A model generated the notes under the pieces. The model was given only the letters and a program-made list of their open reading frames with translations. It searched no databases and was not told the origin of the DNA. A stretch of 64,000 nt of DNA from Adiantum capillus-veneris (taxonomy: Eukaryota; Streptophyta; Polypodiopsida; Polypodiales; Pteridaceae), in the NCBI GenBank assembly GCA_014529385.2, contig CM043963.1, positions 107,822,412 through 107,886,411 on the forward strand. Reading direction: 5' to 3'. Position 1 is the stretch's first letter, and each line of letters begins with the position of its first letter. Shown here one piece after another: positions 1-9,000 of this stretch. A program made the position numbers and the translations under genes.

Positions 1-42
1 GAAGCTTTTTGAAAAGCTTTGGGCTTACTCTCATACACATGA
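1..42 (+). pseudogene. C-terminal tail of a copia pol (RNase H end)
   Basis: Codon by codon the first 42 bases read E-A-F-stop-K-A-L-G-L-L-S-Y-T-stop. The same residues (E-A-F-x-K-A-L-G-L-L) close the pol frames of the two complete copia elements at 12190-12239 and 40651-40700. The window therefore opens inside the last codons of a third, related copia element that carries an internal TGA. The purine-rich stretch at 81-87 and an LTR follow, as expected. Confidence 0.7.
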
Positions 43-89
43 TGATCTACTACCTTGTACGGATTCACACTATCACTACAGGGGGGATT

Positions 90-359
90 TGTAGACATGT
101 AGTAGTGTTAGTGTGTATACGCGCTTCACCAGGGACACTTTTCTCCCACTGGGTTTTTCCCCCTGGACATCTGGTGTGAAAGGACACCTTATCTCTTAGG
201 GTTTCATATAATAGAGTTTGTACATACTCTATTATTCTAATATAGAGAGAGAGAGACAACAGAGATCTCGTACGCAAGCTCTGTGTCTTCTCCTTCTCCA
301 TCTTCTTCCTACTCTGAGTTGCTATCTTCCTTCTGTTTCCTGTTTCATCATCTTCAACA
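90..359 (+). mobile_element. 3' LTR of a truncated copia element
   Basis: A six-G polypurine tract (81-87) is followed at once by TGTAGACATG, and the segment closes with CTTCAACA at 359, giving a TG...CA unit of about 270 bp. The end resembles the ends of the other copia LTRs here (pyrimidine-rich, then AACA). The right boundary is inferred; the partner LTR lies outside the window. Confidence 0.6.
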
Positions 360-485
360 AACGATGGGGGATTATAAAGAGTGCTTTGATAGAAGATTAT
401 GCAAGGTTGATAAAACTATGAACAATTTTCTTATGAAAACTTTTGCCACATGCTAGTCCTCTTTCACCTACCCATATCGATAGAA

Positions 486-1421
486 ACCTAGGTTTAGTGT
501 AATTCCACCTACAAATTTCGAGATTTGTCCTTAAATTCAAAGTAGAAGGTGAATAAACCTACAAACTTTAGAGAAATTTAGTGTAAAAACCTTCTCTTAA
601 ATTTTTCATGTTAATATGAGCACAACTCAAAGCTCCTAGAGTGCTCGGGGTTCCTAGTCTCTTAAGTTGTCTGTCATGCCTCGACCCAGATTACTCACCC
701 AACGTGTGATGCCCCTATGCTGAATACACTTCTTAGAGCCATGGTGTATGATTGTCATTGTAGTCCTTTGAAATTCTTTTCCTAATGCGGCTTAGCCCTC
801 ATTTTTGTTTGTACTTTATTTACTGTTTGGGAGTTGTACATCCATCAATGCCTCATAGCAATTCAAATGAGTGGTAGTCTAGCATTGCATCTATCATCTT
901 GTAGAATGATGTGGCCCAAGCCTTGGTCCTTAGCACCCCATAGGTAACCCCCTAAAAGGGGTAACTGGGAGGTTGGTTGTGCTACAACAAACAACATTGT
1001 GTCACGTTGAGACAACTGTGTTGGCTAGGGAAGGTAAATCTCAAGGTCCCTAATCATTGACAAATTTGGTTTTGAAGGAATTGGGCAAGGAAACTTACAA
1101 TAGACGAAGCAAGAAGGTCCTCAAGTTCAACCGTTGTCATTTTCAACAACTATATACTATAAACAAAACCCTTCAAAAATCCTCTTTGAAAGAGACGAGG
1201 ACTCTTTCACGCACGAGTAGGGACCAGTGCTCCAAAAAAACTTTGTTCTGAAAACTAGGCAAACCTACCTATGAGAATTTTAGTGGTAAACTGACTAAAT
1301 TTGAAGGGTTTACACCAAATGACACTAAATTTCTCTAAATTTTGTAGATTTTCTCACTTTAAATTTTAAAATTTAGAGGTAAATCTCCAAATTTGCAGGT
1401 GGGATTACACTAAACCTAGGT
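486..1421. mobile_element. 936-bp element with long terminal inverted repeats
   Basis: The left end (486 to about 595) and the reverse complement of the right end (about 1300 to 1421) both start ACCTAGGTTTAGTGTAAT, continue with similar CCACCT-CAAATTT-GAGATTT blocks, and share AATTTAGTGT about 100 bp in. No transposase is encoded, so this is a non-autonomous DNA transposon or foldback element. I could not find a convincing target-site duplication, so the superfamily is undetermined. The interior (600-1300) has no recognisable gene. Confidence 0.65.
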
Positions 1422-1526
1422 ATTTTTTTTCAAAACCCCCCCTCTCTTTCTGTCTCCTCGCTCTCTCTCAATCTCTTTAAAAAAAAAAGTCTTTGAAAGA
1501 GCCCACGCCAGCATGGACTTTCTGTT

Positions 1527-1527
<1 letters not shown>

Positions 1528-1598
<71 letters not shown>

Positions 1599-1616
1599 GA
1601 GGAGGAGGAGGAGGGG
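1528..1616 (+). repeat. (GA)n microsatellite with GGA tail
   Basis: About 66 bp of uninterrupted GA dinucleotides run into GGAGGA repeats. Serine/leucine- or arginine/glutamate-rich reading frames across it are artefacts of the repeat. Confidence 0.95.
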
Positions 1617-1980
1617 ATCGTATATGGGCGAGGGAAGGCTAGAAGGGAAGGGCTGAGGAGACGTAGATCGTGCATGCTGTAGGATCAACATATTTGTGTT
1701 GATGTGCATCATGCGACCTTGTACTTTGTCACAAGGAGAGCTTCTACATGTTGATGCATCTCGACCTAATCTCTTGTCACACCATCATTTTTGGTCTTGC
1801 GGCTTGAGTAGATTTTTCCCAACCCAATTAAGCATCCAATGTGAAGAATCGTGGTGGTTGTTGAACTAAGTGAGGCAGGGGAGGGAGAGCACGCGCTCCT
1901 GCGAGGCAAGAGTTCAGAACTTTGGACTACAAAAAGAGACCCTCGGACTCCGAAGAGGCACGGCTACTTAATCGCACTTC

Positions 1981-2125
<145 letters not shown>

Positions 2126-2137
2126 AGTCAAAAAGAA

Positions 2138-2240
2138 ACTCTCTTGAATAACAGGTCTTGAGTTCAGAGTCTCCTGGTCGGCTAGATCTTTAAGGTCTCT
2201 TGGGATAGTTTCCAACAACGTTAAAACTCTCTTCTTCTCG
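2138..2240 (+). mobile_element. tRNA-derived SINE copy 1 (5'-truncated)
   Basis: It contains the shared SINE body CTCTTGAATAACAGGTCTTG, then GATCTTTAAGGTCTCTTGGG and the tail TTAAAACTCTCTTCTTCT. The A-box region seen in copies 2-4 is absent. A (TG)n tract follows directly. Confidence 0.65.
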
Positions 2241-2241
2241 G

Positions 2242-2242
2242 A

Positions 2243-2274
<32 letters not shown>

Positions 2275-2307
2275 TGGGTGTGTGTGTGTGTGTGTGGGTG
2301 TGTGTGC
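2242..2307 (+). repeat. (TG)n microsatellite
   Basis: About 65 bp of TG repeats with GGG interruptions sit between SINE copies 1 and 2. A shorter version (2480-2510) separates copies 2 and 3. Confidence 0.95.
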
Positions 2308-2321
2308 TGATAAAAATAGGA

Positions 2322-2479
2322 AAATGGTATAACCTTTCTATCACCCGAGTGTAGTAGATTGGTTATGCCATTTCCCTCTTGAATAACAGGTCTTGAGTTC
2401 AACTCTCCTCGTCGGTTTAACTTAGATCTTTAAGGTCTCTTGGGATAGTTTCCTACGACATTAAAACTCTCTTCTTCTT
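2322..2479 (+). mobile_element. tRNA-derived SINE copy 2
   Basis: The head carries an A-box-like TAGTAGATTGGTTA and, about 35 bp later, a B-box-like GAGTTCAACTC, the spacing of an RNA polymerase III internal promoter in a tRNA. A roughly 75-bp body and a CTCTTCTTCTT tail follow. Near-identical copies at 2522-2690 and 47228-47376 show that it is dispersed. It is not a functional tRNA gene: the acceptor stem does not pair and the 3' body is unrelated to tRNA. Confidence 0.7.
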
Positions 2480-2521
2480 GGGTGTATGTGTGTGGGTGTG
2501 GGTGTGTGTGCTAATAAAAAG

Positions 2522-2684
2522 AGGAAAATGGTATAACCTTTCTATTACCCAAGTGTGGTAGATTGGTTATGCCATTTCCCTCTTGAATAACAGGTCTTGA
2601 GTTCAACTCCCCTCGTCGGCAAGATCTTTAAGGTCCCTTGGGATAGTTTCCTACAATGTTAAAACTCTCTTCTTCTTCTTCTTC

Positions 2685-2736
<52 letters not shown>
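2522..2736 (+). mobile_element. tRNA-derived SINE copy 3 with (CTT)n(CT)n tail
   Basis: This is the clearest copy: A-box-like TGGTAGATTGGTTA, B-box-like GAGTTCAACTC, body, then AAAACTCTCTTC running into (TTC)n and about 45 bp of (CT)n. The microsatellite occupies the position of the usual SINE 3' tail. Confidence 0.72.
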
Positions 2737-2738
<2 letters not shown>

Positions 2739-3368
2739 TGTTTTGATCCACAATACAGTACTAGACGTGTCCAAAATTTGAGTCGCTTGACACAAAAATT
2801 TAAGCATTACAAAAGCCGATCCAATTGTATGATAAAAAAATTGTAATTCTCAAAAAGTGAACCTTATTGATGTCTTAATTTGTTAAACATATTGCAAAAC
2901 CTAATGCGAGCCCTTGTAAGCTCATCAAAGAGCTATCAGCACACAAAGAGACTGACCTTGAATGAGGACTACAAGCTCCTATGATTTAAAGCTAAGCCTT
3001 GAAACAAACAGAGCTTCCACTCTTGCTGCATGCAACGGTTGAAGTGATATGATAGCACTTCACAAATGCAAGATCCTAGAAGAGGCTGGGGTTGGACGAG
3101 AGAAGACAACATCAGAGATAGGGAAGGGGAAGAGGAGTTACCACCCTTAAGGGCTGTTGGGAAGCATCATTGCAGAAGGCCTTGAGCAAGCTGGCCTTGA
3201 TTAAGTGGATGCCCGTACAAGAGTCAAGTAAATGGAAACGCAGAGGAGGTGCAGACGTGGAAGGCGTAGGTGCAGCTTGTGTGTAAGAGAGGAGCACTAA
3301 CTGATATGACCAACGGCGTGTTCGATGCCTTCCTCGACGAAGCGTCTGCTGAACGGACGAGACTGTGT

Positions 3369-3372
<4 letters not shown>
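2737..3372. other. No recognisable gene
   Basis: This is AT-rich at the start and more GC-balanced after 3050. Only short reading frames occur and none matches a family I recognise. Confidence 0.6.

Positions 3373-3424
<52 letters not shown>
3373..3424 (+). repeat. (CT)n microsatellite
   Basis: About 52 bp of uninterrupted CT. It lies just beyond the stop codon of the OB-fold pseudogene on the opposite strand. Confidence 0.95.
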
Positions 3425-3429
<5 letters not shown>

Positions 3430-3450
3430 TAAGATCACCACTAAAGACAA

Positions 3451-3839
3451 TTATTCATCTACAAGGATTACTTTGAACTCAATCAATGATACATCTGACT
3501 TGATTGAAAAAGTGGCAGTCTCCATCCTCACCTCAATAGAGCCTTGCCACTTGTCCACTGCAAGGCGCATGGAGCCCCTAAACATATCGATCACTCTGGC
3601 ACCTTCTTGCATACATCCACTTGTTGATTACAGGTAGGGAAAACGATCACGGCAGTCGCATCACCAACAACGCATTCAGCCAAGCGCAAAGGGGTGCTCT
3701 GAGGGGCATTGAAGCGGCTCTTCTACATCACCTGCTTGGCGCTCAGTACCTTCACCACCAAGTTGTGGTTGGATGTGCCGGGCCTTAGATCTTGCACCTT
3801 ATAAATTGCCGTCCCCTGTTTTTGCTTTGACACTGCCAT
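3451..3839 (-). pseudogene. OB-fold nucleic-acid-binding protein pseudogene (At4g28440-like)
   Basis: Read on the minus strand from the ATG at 3839, the frame contains V-Q-D-L-R-P-G-T-S near residue 17, then a V-K-V-L-S block, R-L-A-E-C-V-V-G-D-A-T, and after a shift of frame I-D-M-F-R-G-S-M-R-L-A-V-D-K-W and S-L-I-E-F. This is the motif order of the small plant OB-fold family typified by Arabidopsis At4g28440, about 130-150 residues and recalled from knowledge of the family. The copy is broken by TAG (plus-strand 3723-3725) and a frameshift near 3600. The whole coding length is present without introns. I infer a processed copy of a gene located elsewhere. Confidence 0.7.
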
Positions 3840-3948
3840 GCCTACAAGTATGTCCCCCTTCTCTCTCCCTCTCTCTCTCTCTCTCTCTTGTCAAAAAGAA
3901 GCTCTCTCAAAGAGCGTGTGCCTTTCAGAGAGTTGTTTTTTGACTCTA

Positions 3949-3953
3949 TGTGT

Positions 3954-4039
<86 letters not shown>

Positions 4040-4048
4040 GAGGAGGAG
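3949..4048 (+). repeat. Compound (TG)n(GA)n microsatellite
   Basis: TG repeats (about 3949-4000) switch directly to GA repeats (about 4000-4036) and then GGA. The same kind of CA/CT junction occurs at 6714-6786 and 46889-46954. Confidence 0.95.
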
Positions 4049-4214
4049 TGAGTAGTCCATGTTTGTCTGCAGTTCGTTCCAAAATTCTTGCCTCATCAAA
4101 TGTTATCAACAGAGCTAGACGAGGTATTTTGTTACACGCGCAAACTTTGCCCTGTTTCCCTTGAGCTCTGCCAAGCTAGCTAACGATGAGGCGCTAGAGG
4201 TGCGTGTCTGCATG

Positions 4215-4542
<328 letters not shown>

Positions 4543-5359
4543 TTCACTCTCTCTCCCTTCATCAGCTACTTGGACTTCCCCTCCTCGACTATGTTGCATG
4601 TCCTGAGTAAGTATTTTCAAGTCTGCATACCTCATCTGATGACCAAACTTGTATATATGTAGCTCGAATTCATTTATCAACCGAGCTGATGAGGAGTGTG
4701 ACTGAAGCCAAAGGCTCTTTACACCATGACTTGCACTAGTGGAAAATTGCAATATTCTCCAAATATGCCTTTTCCTCAACATTGAGTTGTCTGCCACTAA
4801 TCCCCTCACACACTCTGCTAAAAGAGCAAGCAACCGGCCTTGGGCACTTTCTTGCTCATCTATTCATCAACTCATGCAAAACGTAGAGCACTCAAACACT
4901 AGATAAGGGGCAAGATCCGGATTGACGGAAAAATGAAGGATCACGATCAATGGCAAGAAGATGGATTGGGATTAGTTGGGTTGAGCGATCAAAGCTGGCA
5001 CAGTGCACGTGCAATATCCCATACTGTAGCAACAAGGCTGCATGATACATCCAAGAATTGGACAGCAGAAGTCAAGTAGTAAATCATGCAGGTGCAATTA
5101 GGAAGCGAGAGCTAGTTGGCCATCCGATATTGGGAAGAAGCAGGAGGCATGAGCAGCAGCTTGCACCACTATGATATGATTCCTGCAGCTACCACTATTT
5201 CAGTTGACTACAAGTAGTAGTACTAGCACCAGCACACAGCATTCGAAGAGCATAATAATTCATTGCTTATTAGATATGATGCTAATCACTACACTACAAA
5301 ATTACAAAAAACTCTTCTAAAAGATCTTCTCACAAACAATCGGCCACAGAGCGTATGAT

Positions 5360-5793
5360 AAGGCCTATGATAGAATTGGATGGGAGTTCATACTTCAAAG
5401 TCTATATGATCTGGGTTTGGAAGATTCTTTTTCACATTCTTTTTGGGAATGCGTCAGCTAGAATTTAGTTAATGGTACTCTTAGAGATGCTATTTCATTT
5501 CATAAATCCATAAGACAAGGGTGCCCACTTTCTTCTTTGCTCTATGCTATCTCATCTGATGCCTTGAATTGGCTTGTTAAATATGTTATGCAGTATGACA
5601 AACTCACTGCCATAGACGTACCTGGTTCTATGAAGCAAATGTGCCTCCAAAAGTGTGTTGATCATACCAATGCATTTGTGAGGAATGATGTACATGCAAA
5701 GGAGAATTTTAGGGCTTGTCTCACGGTCGTGCAAGTGGCTCGATTATTAACCATGCTAAAAGTTTGGTTTGATGGGGTTGTATGCTTTGTCTA
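5360..5793 (+). pseudogene. LINE (non-LTR) reverse transcriptase relic
   Basis: One frame, with a TAG near 5459, encodes K-A-Y-D-R-I-G-W-E-F, then N-G-T-L-R-D and S-I-R-Q-G-C-P-L-S-S-L-L-Y-A-I (5508-5552), the RT block 4 signature of plant LINEs. The catalytic Y/F-A-D-D box is degraded to C-V-D-H followed by T-N-A-F-V. The downstream N-H-A-K-S element lies in another frame. Neither the endonuclease nor the C-terminal part is intact, so this is a dead 5'-truncated fragment. Confidence 0.7.
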
Positions 5794-6125
5794 AGCCAAT
5801 TTTCACCAGAAGACTTAAATTGCTGCGTTGGGGGAAAAACATGCCCATGTTGCCTACTGAGTGGTGTTTTAAGTCGAGCCATTATTTGATAGTTTATAGT
5901 TTAGCTTATTTTTATGTGCCATATCCGTACGACAGGGTAGTCATCAACATTGATGGAGTCATGCTGTAAATATCCACAAGTTTCTAGAAAGGCAATTTGA
6001 ATGATTGGAAGATCGAGACCAATTGAAATTGTAAACGGAGGTTTGAATACTGAAATAATTTAATAGGAGTTTTGGTTATGACTTGAAAAGTAATGGTGCT
6101 CCAAAAATCCTCTATCCTCTTGACT

Positions 6126-6126
<1 letters not shown>

Positions 6127-6173
<47 letters not shown>
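6127..6173 (+). repeat. (GA)n microsatellite
   Basis: A GA tract of about 46 bp inside the putative CACTA-like element. Confidence 0.95.
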
Positions 6174-6176
<3 letters not shown>

Positions 6177-6638
6177 TTGCAAGGAAGTGTTCACCAAAAC
6201 CTTTTGTAGGAACCAATGAAAAAAAGAACATTGAATATCTTAACGAAAAGATTTTGGATTTTTACCGAGTTTTACGCTAAAATCCTCCAAATTTACAAAT
6301 GGATTTTAACAATGTTTTACACTAAAATCCATTGAAAACTCTTTTTGTTGTAGTGCATCAATATATAACAAACAATAAATATTTTGTTGATGACTATGTT
6401 GCATACAAACACTTGATTGGGTTTGTTTTTGCTCGAGAAAACTCGCTCGATGCGTGGTAAGACTCTAAAAGAAACATGTCAAGATCCTCCCCATGTGGCC
6501 CTCATGATGTGCTTGAATCCTATTGGATAGAATTTAAAGGGGTCCAATGAGAATTTAGATGCATTTTATTAAAAAAAAGTTCTTTCTCTCAAAGAGGAAA
6601 AAGAGGACACATGTCCAAATGATATGATTAAATAATAC

Positions 6639-6642
<4 letters not shown>

Positions 6643-6683
<41 letters not shown>

Positions 6684-6727
6684 GGATCAAGCATGAGAGG
6701 GGGTATACTCTCCCACACACACACACA

Positions 6728-6786
<59 letters not shown>
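6643..6786 (+). repeat. Compound (GA)n ... (CA)n(TC)n microsatellite
   Basis: (GA)n at 6643-6681, a short unique spacer, then (CA)n at 6714-6730 joined to (TC)n at 6731-6786. The GA and TC tracts face each other, so the single strand can fold back. Confidence 0.9.
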
Positions 6787-6789
<3 letters not shown>

Positions 6790-7381
6790 GTGTGAAGTGC
6801 AAAGTGTAAAAGCTCCATCTCCTTCTCCAAGCTTGTTGAGAAGTTGAGAGCCTACACCAACACTCTTGGCTATGGAATGCAAATCTAACCAAGAGCCATG
6901 CTTTAATGCTTAAGCTTTCCATCTTCTTCATTTTCATTACTATGCTATTATGTTATGCTAAGAAAGAAAGAGTGATGATAAGTGAGGAACTATTCCTTTC
7001 TCCTATGAATGATTCTTCTTCCTCTTCCCTACCCTCATTCCTCGCTATTTCTCTCCATCTTCGAAGGTGTTTGAGGCCTTGGGACTGACGCTTGGGATAG
7101 TTAATGCTTTTTGCAAAGTTTATGTTATGCTTGTGATGCATGAAGCTTTCCATCTTCATTACATCACCTAGGTCACAAGGAACACAAAGATTGTATTGTA
7201 CCAAGTCTCTCTGATGGGAGAATCAATAATACAAACGCCTTTTGGAGGGGGGACCGGCTCCAAGTAAATCTGGTCCTCAACTATTGTCATGTTCTCTAAT
7301 ACTATCTCTTGCAAAAGTACTGTTCATGCCAAGTTAATTAAGTACTATGTTTATGTTGCTACCATCAATTGAGTTCACCCT
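6787..7381. other. No recognisable gene
   Basis: Only short frames occur. The region is the left flank of copia element A; its last five bases before the LTR (ctatg, 7382-7386) are the target site. Confidence 0.6.
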
Positions 7382-7386
7382 CTATG

Positions 7387-7613
7387 TGTTACCATATACA
7401 TGTGGTAGTGATGTGTGTGAACACACTAGGACCGCCGGGGCATTTTTTCCCTCTTTAGGAGGTTTTTTCCCTCGTGCATTGTATATACGCCCATCACTCT
7501 AGGGCTATCTATCTTTCCATTGCACACTAAGTAATACACTCTCTATTGTGTGCCTTGAGCTTCCTTCGTCTTCTCCAAGCTGTGTGTGTTTCTCTGCAAC
7601 CCTAATTCCAACA
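7387..7613 (+). repeat. 5' LTR of copia element A
   Basis: TG...CA, 227 bp. It is nearly identical to the 3' LTR and to both LTRs of element B. Confidence 0.95.
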
Positions 7614-7614
7614 A

Positions 7615-7629
7615 TTGGTATCAGAGCAG
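7615..7629 (+). promoter_or_regulatory. Primer-binding site (initiator Met tRNA)
   Basis: TTGGTATCAGAGCAG begins one base after the LTR. TGGTATCAGAGC is the standard plant copia complement to the 3' end of initiator methionine tRNA, used to start minus-strand DNA synthesis. Confidence 0.93.
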
Positions 7630-7968
7630 GTCACGTCCTCCCGGGGTTAGTCGCTAGCTACTCCAGCACACACTTTCTCACTTTCTCCGATTTCAGTGGC
7701 GAGCGTTCGCAGGTCGACAAATATTTTGGGAAAGCTCGAGGAGCTTGCTCTGCTCAGAATTTTGATTTGGGCTCATTTCGGCCTCCGTTTCCACTACAGG
7801 CAGTACTGCACAGGCTATTTCGTCATTTTGTGCAGAATTTCTTTCAGTGCCGTTTTCTGCATAACAGGTGCCTTATAGTCTTCTACGGTTTGTGCTATAT
7901 AGCACAGGTTGTTCCCGCTCCATTTCTCCTATTTTCGGGCAGTTTTCACATCAGGTGCAGCATTTACC

Positions 7969-9000
7969 ATGGCTGACAACAACAACAACACAGATGTGTT
8001 CAAGATGTTTGCTGCTGAGGACAGGTTGGATGGGGACAACTACCCTATGTGGGCTTATATGATGCAACATGTTCTTGTGTCAAAAGGTGTCTGGAACATT
8101 GTGCAGGGCATTGATGTACGTCCTGGTTCTGAGGATGTAGGCGATGTTGAGGATGTTGCAGGTCTTGCTGCAAGGATTGCAGCTGTTAGAGTTGTTTTGC
8201 CTACGACAGAACACGCTCGTTGGGATGTTAAGGATGCGCAGGCTCATGCATTGATTGCCTTGTCTGTGAAGCGCACCATTGTTCCTCACATCCGTTCAGC
8301 AAAATCTGCAAAACAGGCTTGGGATATTCTAGCAGGTCTTTATGCAAGCCGCAATGAGGCTAAAATTGCTTTGGTGCGTAAAGAGCTGGAGTCGAAGATT
8401 ATGCATGAGGAGGATGATATGGACACTTTCCTTGCTAGTGTCAAGGATATCAATGAGCAGCTTATTTCTCCAGGTGAAGTCATTTCAGACTGTTCCCTTG
8501 TGCAGACTGTTCTTGATGCCTTACAAGATTCCTACCAGACTTTTGCAAGTACGTGGAGACTGATGACCAAGGGAAATCCAGAAGTTGTCAAGTTTGATGC
8601 ATTATGCACATTGTTGTTGCAAGAGTCACTGTCCAGAAAAAACAGGACTAGACAGCGTGCAGTTGAACAGGCTTTTATTGCTTCTCAAAGAAAGGGTGGT
8701 AACAGCAATGCAACCACTTCTTATGGTTCTGCTGCGAGTGGCAAAAATTCTGTTCCTAATGCTTCTACTGGCAGTACTTCATCTGGCAATTCTGGTGATA
8801 AGGGCAAAAAGAAGATGCGTTGCCATTATTGTAAAGCTAATGATCACTTGATCAAGTCGTGTCCTAAGTTGAAGGCCAAAAAGGCTAAGAAGAAAGAGGT
8901 TGGCTCCACTACAAATGCAGCCATTGTTGAGTCTTCTGTGAAAGGAGACTGTGTTGCTGATGTTGATGCAGAATGGGCTTTTAGCACAGAGTGCACTTAA
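7969..9000 (+). CDS. gag: Copia Gag polyprotein (element A), intact
   Basis: 343 codons from an ATG in good context (ACCATGG, 7969) to TAA at 8998. The N-terminus has the D-G-D-N-Y-P-M-W motif of copia Gag, the central part is the UBN2-type domain, and near the C-terminus is a CCHC zinc knuckle C-H-Y-C-K-A-N-D-H-L-I-K-S-C (about 8820-8862) that binds RNA. A lysine-rich stretch follows. Gag forms the cytoplasmic particle that packages element RNA. An upstream in-frame CTG/ATG-like extension to 7909 lies in the leader, so I prefer 7969. The pol frame continues at -1 relative to gag. Element B's gag is frameshifted, so this is the only intact Gag in the window. Confidence 0.88.
   Translation: MADNNNNTDVFKMFAAEDRLDGDNYPMWAYMMQHVLVSKGVWNIVQGIDVRPGSEDVGDVEDVAGLAARIAAVRVVLPTTEHARWDVKDAQAHALIALSVKRTIVPHIRSAKSAKQAWDILAGLYASRNEAKIALVRKELESKIMHEEDDMDTFLASVKDINEQLISPGEVISDCSLVQTVLDALQDSYQTFASTWRLMTKGNPEVVKFDALCTLLLQESLSRKNRTRQRAVEQAFIASQRKGGNSNATTSYGSAASGKNSVPNASTGSTSSGNSGDKGKKKMRCHYCKANDHLIKSCPKLKAKKAKKKEVGSTTNAAIVESSVKGDCVADVDAEWAFSTECT

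Larger units (their letters stand above)
5292..6355. mobile_element. Possible non-autonomous CACTA-like element
   Basis: The segment starts CACTACAAAATTACAAAAAAC and ends TTTTTGTTGTAGTG, so both termini read CACTACAA on their own strands. The right end has subterminal repeats of ATTTTAGYGTAAAAC (two within 70 bp). The 3-bp flanks (cta and cat) do not match. Similarity beyond the first eight bases is weak. A LINE relic lies inside. Confidence 0.3.

Noticed and set aside
2341-2417. Functional tRNA gene
   Set aside because: A- and B-box-like motifs are present, but no acceptor stem pairs, and three other copies share a non-tRNA body, so a SINE explains it better.
5289-6358. Confident CACTA element call
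   Set aside because: The 3-bp flanks do not match and the ends agree over only eight bases, so it is kept only as a low-confidence feature.
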